Assembly (NCBI GenBank): GCA_002340305.1
Contig: DDLU01000131.1
Span: forward strand, 1 to 7,815
Length of the DNA: 7,815 nt
Direction of reading: 5' to 3'
Source: Desulfovibrio sp. UBA2564
GTDB lineage: Bacteria > Desulfobacterota > Desulfovibrionia > Desulfovibrionales > Desulfovibrionaceae
A program made the position numbers and the translations under genes. The notes beneath the pieces are model-generated. The model was not told the DNA's origin. It saw nothing but the letters and a program-made list of their open reading frames with translations, and made no database searches. Position 1 is the stretch's first letter, and each line of letters starts with the position of its first letter. This document shows, in pieces, positions 5,959-7,815 of this stretch.

Positions 5959-7449
5959 ATGAGCAGACCTGATATCGTGATCGTCAAGCCCGGCAGCCAG
6001 AAAGCCATCTATGCAGAACTTTCCCAATTCGAACTGACCGCTATTGAGCCTCCTTTGTGGGCCTCACTCCTTGCCGGCTTCATGCGCGGACAGGGATATG
6101 GAGCAGTACTGCTTGATGCTGAGGTGGAAGAATGGTCCTACGAGGAGTGCGCCAGACAGATTCGCGATATCAACCCTGTTCTTGCCGTGGTTTCGGTTTC
6201 AGGATCTAACCCGTCTGCATCGACCATGAATATGTATGGCGCCGGAGAGATTATCCGCTCCCTCAAAAAAATTGCCCCTGAAATAAAAACTATGCTTCAA
6301 GGGCTCCACCCTTCCGCACTACCACAGCAGACTATGGAGGAGGAAGTCTGTGACTTCCTATGTCAGGGGGAAGGTTTCTATACCCTGCCTGAGACAGTTG
6401 ATGCATTAAAAAATAACGCTTCCGAGTTCAAGGTGCGTGGGCTTTGGTGGCGTAAAGGCGATGATATTATTGCCAATCCTACCGCCCCAATTTTTCAAAA
6501 TTTGGACCAGCTTCCTATGCCAGCATGGGATCTGCTTCCTATGAAAAAATACCGTGCGCACAATTGGCACTGCTTCGATGACATCGAAAACCGCCAACCT
6601 TACGGCACATTGTACACAAGTCTGGGTTGCCCATACAACTGCACTTTTTGCTGCATTAACGCCCTCTTCGGCAAACCAGGAATACGTCACCGCAGTGCGC
6701 GTTCTGTGGTTGATGAAGTAGCCTTCATGGTCAAAAACTGGGGCATCAAAAACATAAAAATTATCGATGAGTTATTCGCAGACAACGAAGAACGTGTTGT
6801 TGAGATATGTGATTTACTGATCGAAAGAAATTACGATCTGAATATGTGGGCATACGCGCGGGTTAATACAGTAACTCAGCTTATGCTCGATAAAATGAAA
6901 GCTGCGGGGATCAACTGGGTGGCCTATGGATTTGAATCAGGAAGTCCGAGGGTCCTTAAGGCAGTACGCAAGGCCTATAACCCTGAATCAATAATGTCTA
7001 CCGTGCAACAAACATATGATGCAGGTCTCTACGTAGGAGCCAACTTCATTTTTGGTCTTCCTGAAGATGATCTGGAAAGTATGCACGAAACGCTTCAACT
7101 GGCACAGGAAATAAATGCCCATTGGGCTAACTTGTACAGCACCATGGCTTTCCCCGGCTCAAAACTTTACACACAGGCCCTCAAAAATGATTGGCCGCTT
7201 CCTGAAACATGGACCGGTTATTCCCAATATTCCCCGGATTGCCACCCCCTGCCTACCAAGTATCTCACTCCGGGTGAAATCTTGTCATTCAGGGATTACG
7301 CCTTCCATACTTATTTCGAAAACCCTGTATACCTTGACAAAATTAGCAAAACATTCGGCATCGAAACAGCAAAACATATCACCCAGATGTCCAAACACAG
7401 ACTTAAACGCAACTGCACTCAATTTGAAAACCGCGGACAAACCCTTTAG
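5959..7449 (+). CDS. B12-binding-type radical SAM protein
   Basis: The 496-residue protein has an N-terminal Rossmann-like cobalamin-binding-type domain (about 1-155) and a radical SAM domain. The iron-sulfur motif GCPYNCTFC at 223-231 supplies Cys224, Cys228 and Cys231 (CxxxCxxC). PMPAWDLLP (187-194) lies in the linker, and YGFESGS (323-329) and FIFGLPEDD (363-371) mark later barrel strands. The cobalamin domain has no DxHxxG motif, so cobalamin, if bound, would not be His-on. Relatives methylate unactivated carbon or phosphorus, or catalyse ring rearrangements; the exact reaction here cannot be told. AGGTGA at 5949-5954 overlaps the E1-beta stop codon and acts as ribosome binding site. This is the last gene of the operon, 57 bases before the terminator stem. 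In context it may modify a sugar-derived intermediate, which is inference. A C-terminal segment after about residue 430 is not assigned to a known domain. Confidence 0.92.
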   Translation: MSRPDIVIVKPGSQKAIYAELSQFELTAIEPPLWASLLAGFMRGQGYGAVLLDAEVEEWSYEECARQIRDINPVLAVVSVSGSNPSASTMNMYGAGEIIRSLKKIAPEIKTMLQGLHPSALPQQTMEEEVCDFLCQGEGFYTLPETVDALKNNASEFKVRGLWWRKGDDIIANPTAPIFQNLDQLPMPAWDLLPMKKYRAHNWHCFDDIENRQPYGTLYTSLGCPYNCTFCCINALFGKPGIRHRSARSVVDEVAFMVKNWGIKNIKIIDELFADNEERVVEICDLLIERNYDLNMWAYARVNTVTQLMLDKMKAAGINWVAYGFESGSPRVLKAVRKAYNPESIMSTVQQTYDAGLYVGANFIFGLPEDDLESMHETLQLAQEINAHWANLYSTMAFPGSKLYTQALKNDWPLPETWTGYSQYSPDCHPLPTKYLTPGEILSFRDYAFHTYFENPVYLDKISKTFGIETAKHITQMSKHRLKRNCTQFENRGQTL

Positions 7450-7506
7450 ATCAATCTTTTTCAAAACAACGATTGCTGAGTTAAAACATACAAGCGAATA
7501 CGCAAA

Positions 7507-7544
7507 AAGCCCCCGCATCCATCGGATGCGGGGGCTTCGTTTTT
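7507..7544 (+). terminator. Rho-independent terminator, likely bidirectional
   Basis: The stem pairs 7507-7520 with 7524-7537: 14 perfect base pairs, GC-rich in the middle (GCCCCCGCATCC), with a three-base loop. On the plus strand it is followed by CGTTTTT, ending the eight-gene operon. On the minus strand the A-run at 7504-7508 reads as a U-run after the stem, so it can also end the converging pyruvate:ferredoxin oxidoreductase transcript. Confidence 0.92.
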
Positions 7545-7566
7545 AGCAGACAGTTCCTGAAGCGGA

Positions 7567-7815
7567 CTAATCGACTTTGTAGTCGATTTCAGCCAGCTGC
7601 TTGAGGAGCTTGTAACGCTGCTTGCAATCCTTTTCGATACCGACACGCATGGTCTTGGATGCTTCAGGCATCATGCGCTCAAGCATTGCGTAGCGGTTTT
7701 CACCGGAAAGGAATTCCTGCAGGGTTCCGTCAGGCTCTTTGTATTCAACAACCAGCGGATTCTCACCGTTTTCTTCGCGGCGGGGGTCGAAACGGTAAAG
7801 CGGCCAGTAACCGGA
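7567..7815 (-). CDS. nifJ: Pyruvate:ferredoxin oxidoreductase, C-terminal 82 residues (5' part outside window)
   Basis: Read on the minus strand, the frame enters from the window edge at 7815 and stops at TAG (complement of 7567-7569). The peptide begins SGYWPLYRFDPRREENGENP, the highly characteristic C-terminal region of single-chain pyruvate:ferredoxin oxidoreductase. It continues with FLSGENRYAML and ends in EIDYKVD. The enzyme oxidises pyruvate with coenzyme A to acetyl-CoA and CO2 and passes electrons to ferredoxin, using thiamine diphosphate and iron-sulfur clusters in the cytoplasm; only the tail after those domains is in view. The full chain is normally about 1,200 residues. The gene converges on the operon and shares its terminator, so it is a separate transcription unit. 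Its presence supports an anaerobic host. Confidence 0.9.
   Translation of the reverse strand, partial: SGYWPLYRFDPRREENGENPLVVEYKEPDGTLQEFLSGENRYAMLERMMPEASKTMRVGIEKDCKQRYKLLKQLAEIDYKVD

Noticed and set aside
7450..7506. Possible small gene or promoter between the radical SAM gene and the terminator
   Set aside because: The stretch is only 57 bases, with no ribosome binding site followed by an open frame and no convincing promoter boxes.
7115..7546. A 143-codon plus-strand frame overlapping the end of the radical SAM gene and running into the terminator
   Set aside because: It is out of frame with the radical SAM gene, has no ribosome binding site noted, and its end is encoded by the terminator hairpin itself.

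Overview
The window looks like a piece of a mid-GC bacterial chromosome. The C-terminal end of a single-chain pyruvate:ferredoxin oxidoreductase, the codon use and the general gene style fit an anaerobic deltaproteobacterium, most likely a marine Desulfovibrio/Maridesulfovibrio-type sulfate reducer. That assignment is an inference from protein style, not a database match.

Layout. Positions 2-7449 hold eight plus-strand genes packed head to tail, with gaps of 6-25 bases and one 55-base overlap, so they are almost certainly one operon whose promoter lies upstream of the window. In order: (1) the C-terminal 409 residues of a UxaA/GarD-family sugar-acid dehydratase, cut by the window edge; (2) a DJ-1/PfpI-family protein; (3) a GDP-L-fucose-synthase-like short-chain dehydrogenase/reductase; (4) a two-domain cupin; (5) a beta-phosphoglucomutase-like HAD phosphatase; (6) and (7) a pair of thiamine-diphosphate enzymes resembling the alpha and beta subunits of 2-oxoacid dehydrogenase E1; (8) a B12-binding-type radical SAM protein. 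A strong symmetrical hairpin terminator at 7507-7544 separates this operon from the converging minus-strand pyruvate:ferredoxin oxidoreductase gene, of which only the last 82 residues are inside the window.

How the genes may work together. No single textbook pathway contains this set. A sugar-nucleotide SDR, a phosphomannose-isomerase-like cupin and a sugar-phosphate phosphatase point to carbohydrate chemistry. The E1-like pair has no visible E2 (lipoyl acyltransferase) or E3 partner, which suggests a stand-alone decarboxylase/carboligase, for example one adding a two-carbon acyl unit to a sugar as proposed for AviB1/AviB2 in avilamycin biosynthesis. The radical SAM protein could carry out a methylation or rearrangement. 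This is a hypothesis.

The most striking sequence observation is in gene 3. It keeps the fold signatures of GDP-L-fucose synthase almost throughout, yet three of its known catalytic residues are replaced: Ser107 by Cys, Tyr136 by Phe and His179 by Leu (E. coli numbering). It should not be annotated as a working GDP-L-fucose synthase. The E1-beta-like subunit also has Asp in place of the glutamate that normally activates the thiamine cofactor. Together these features suggest a specialised, probably undescribed pathway for a modified sugar or sugar-derived metabolite.
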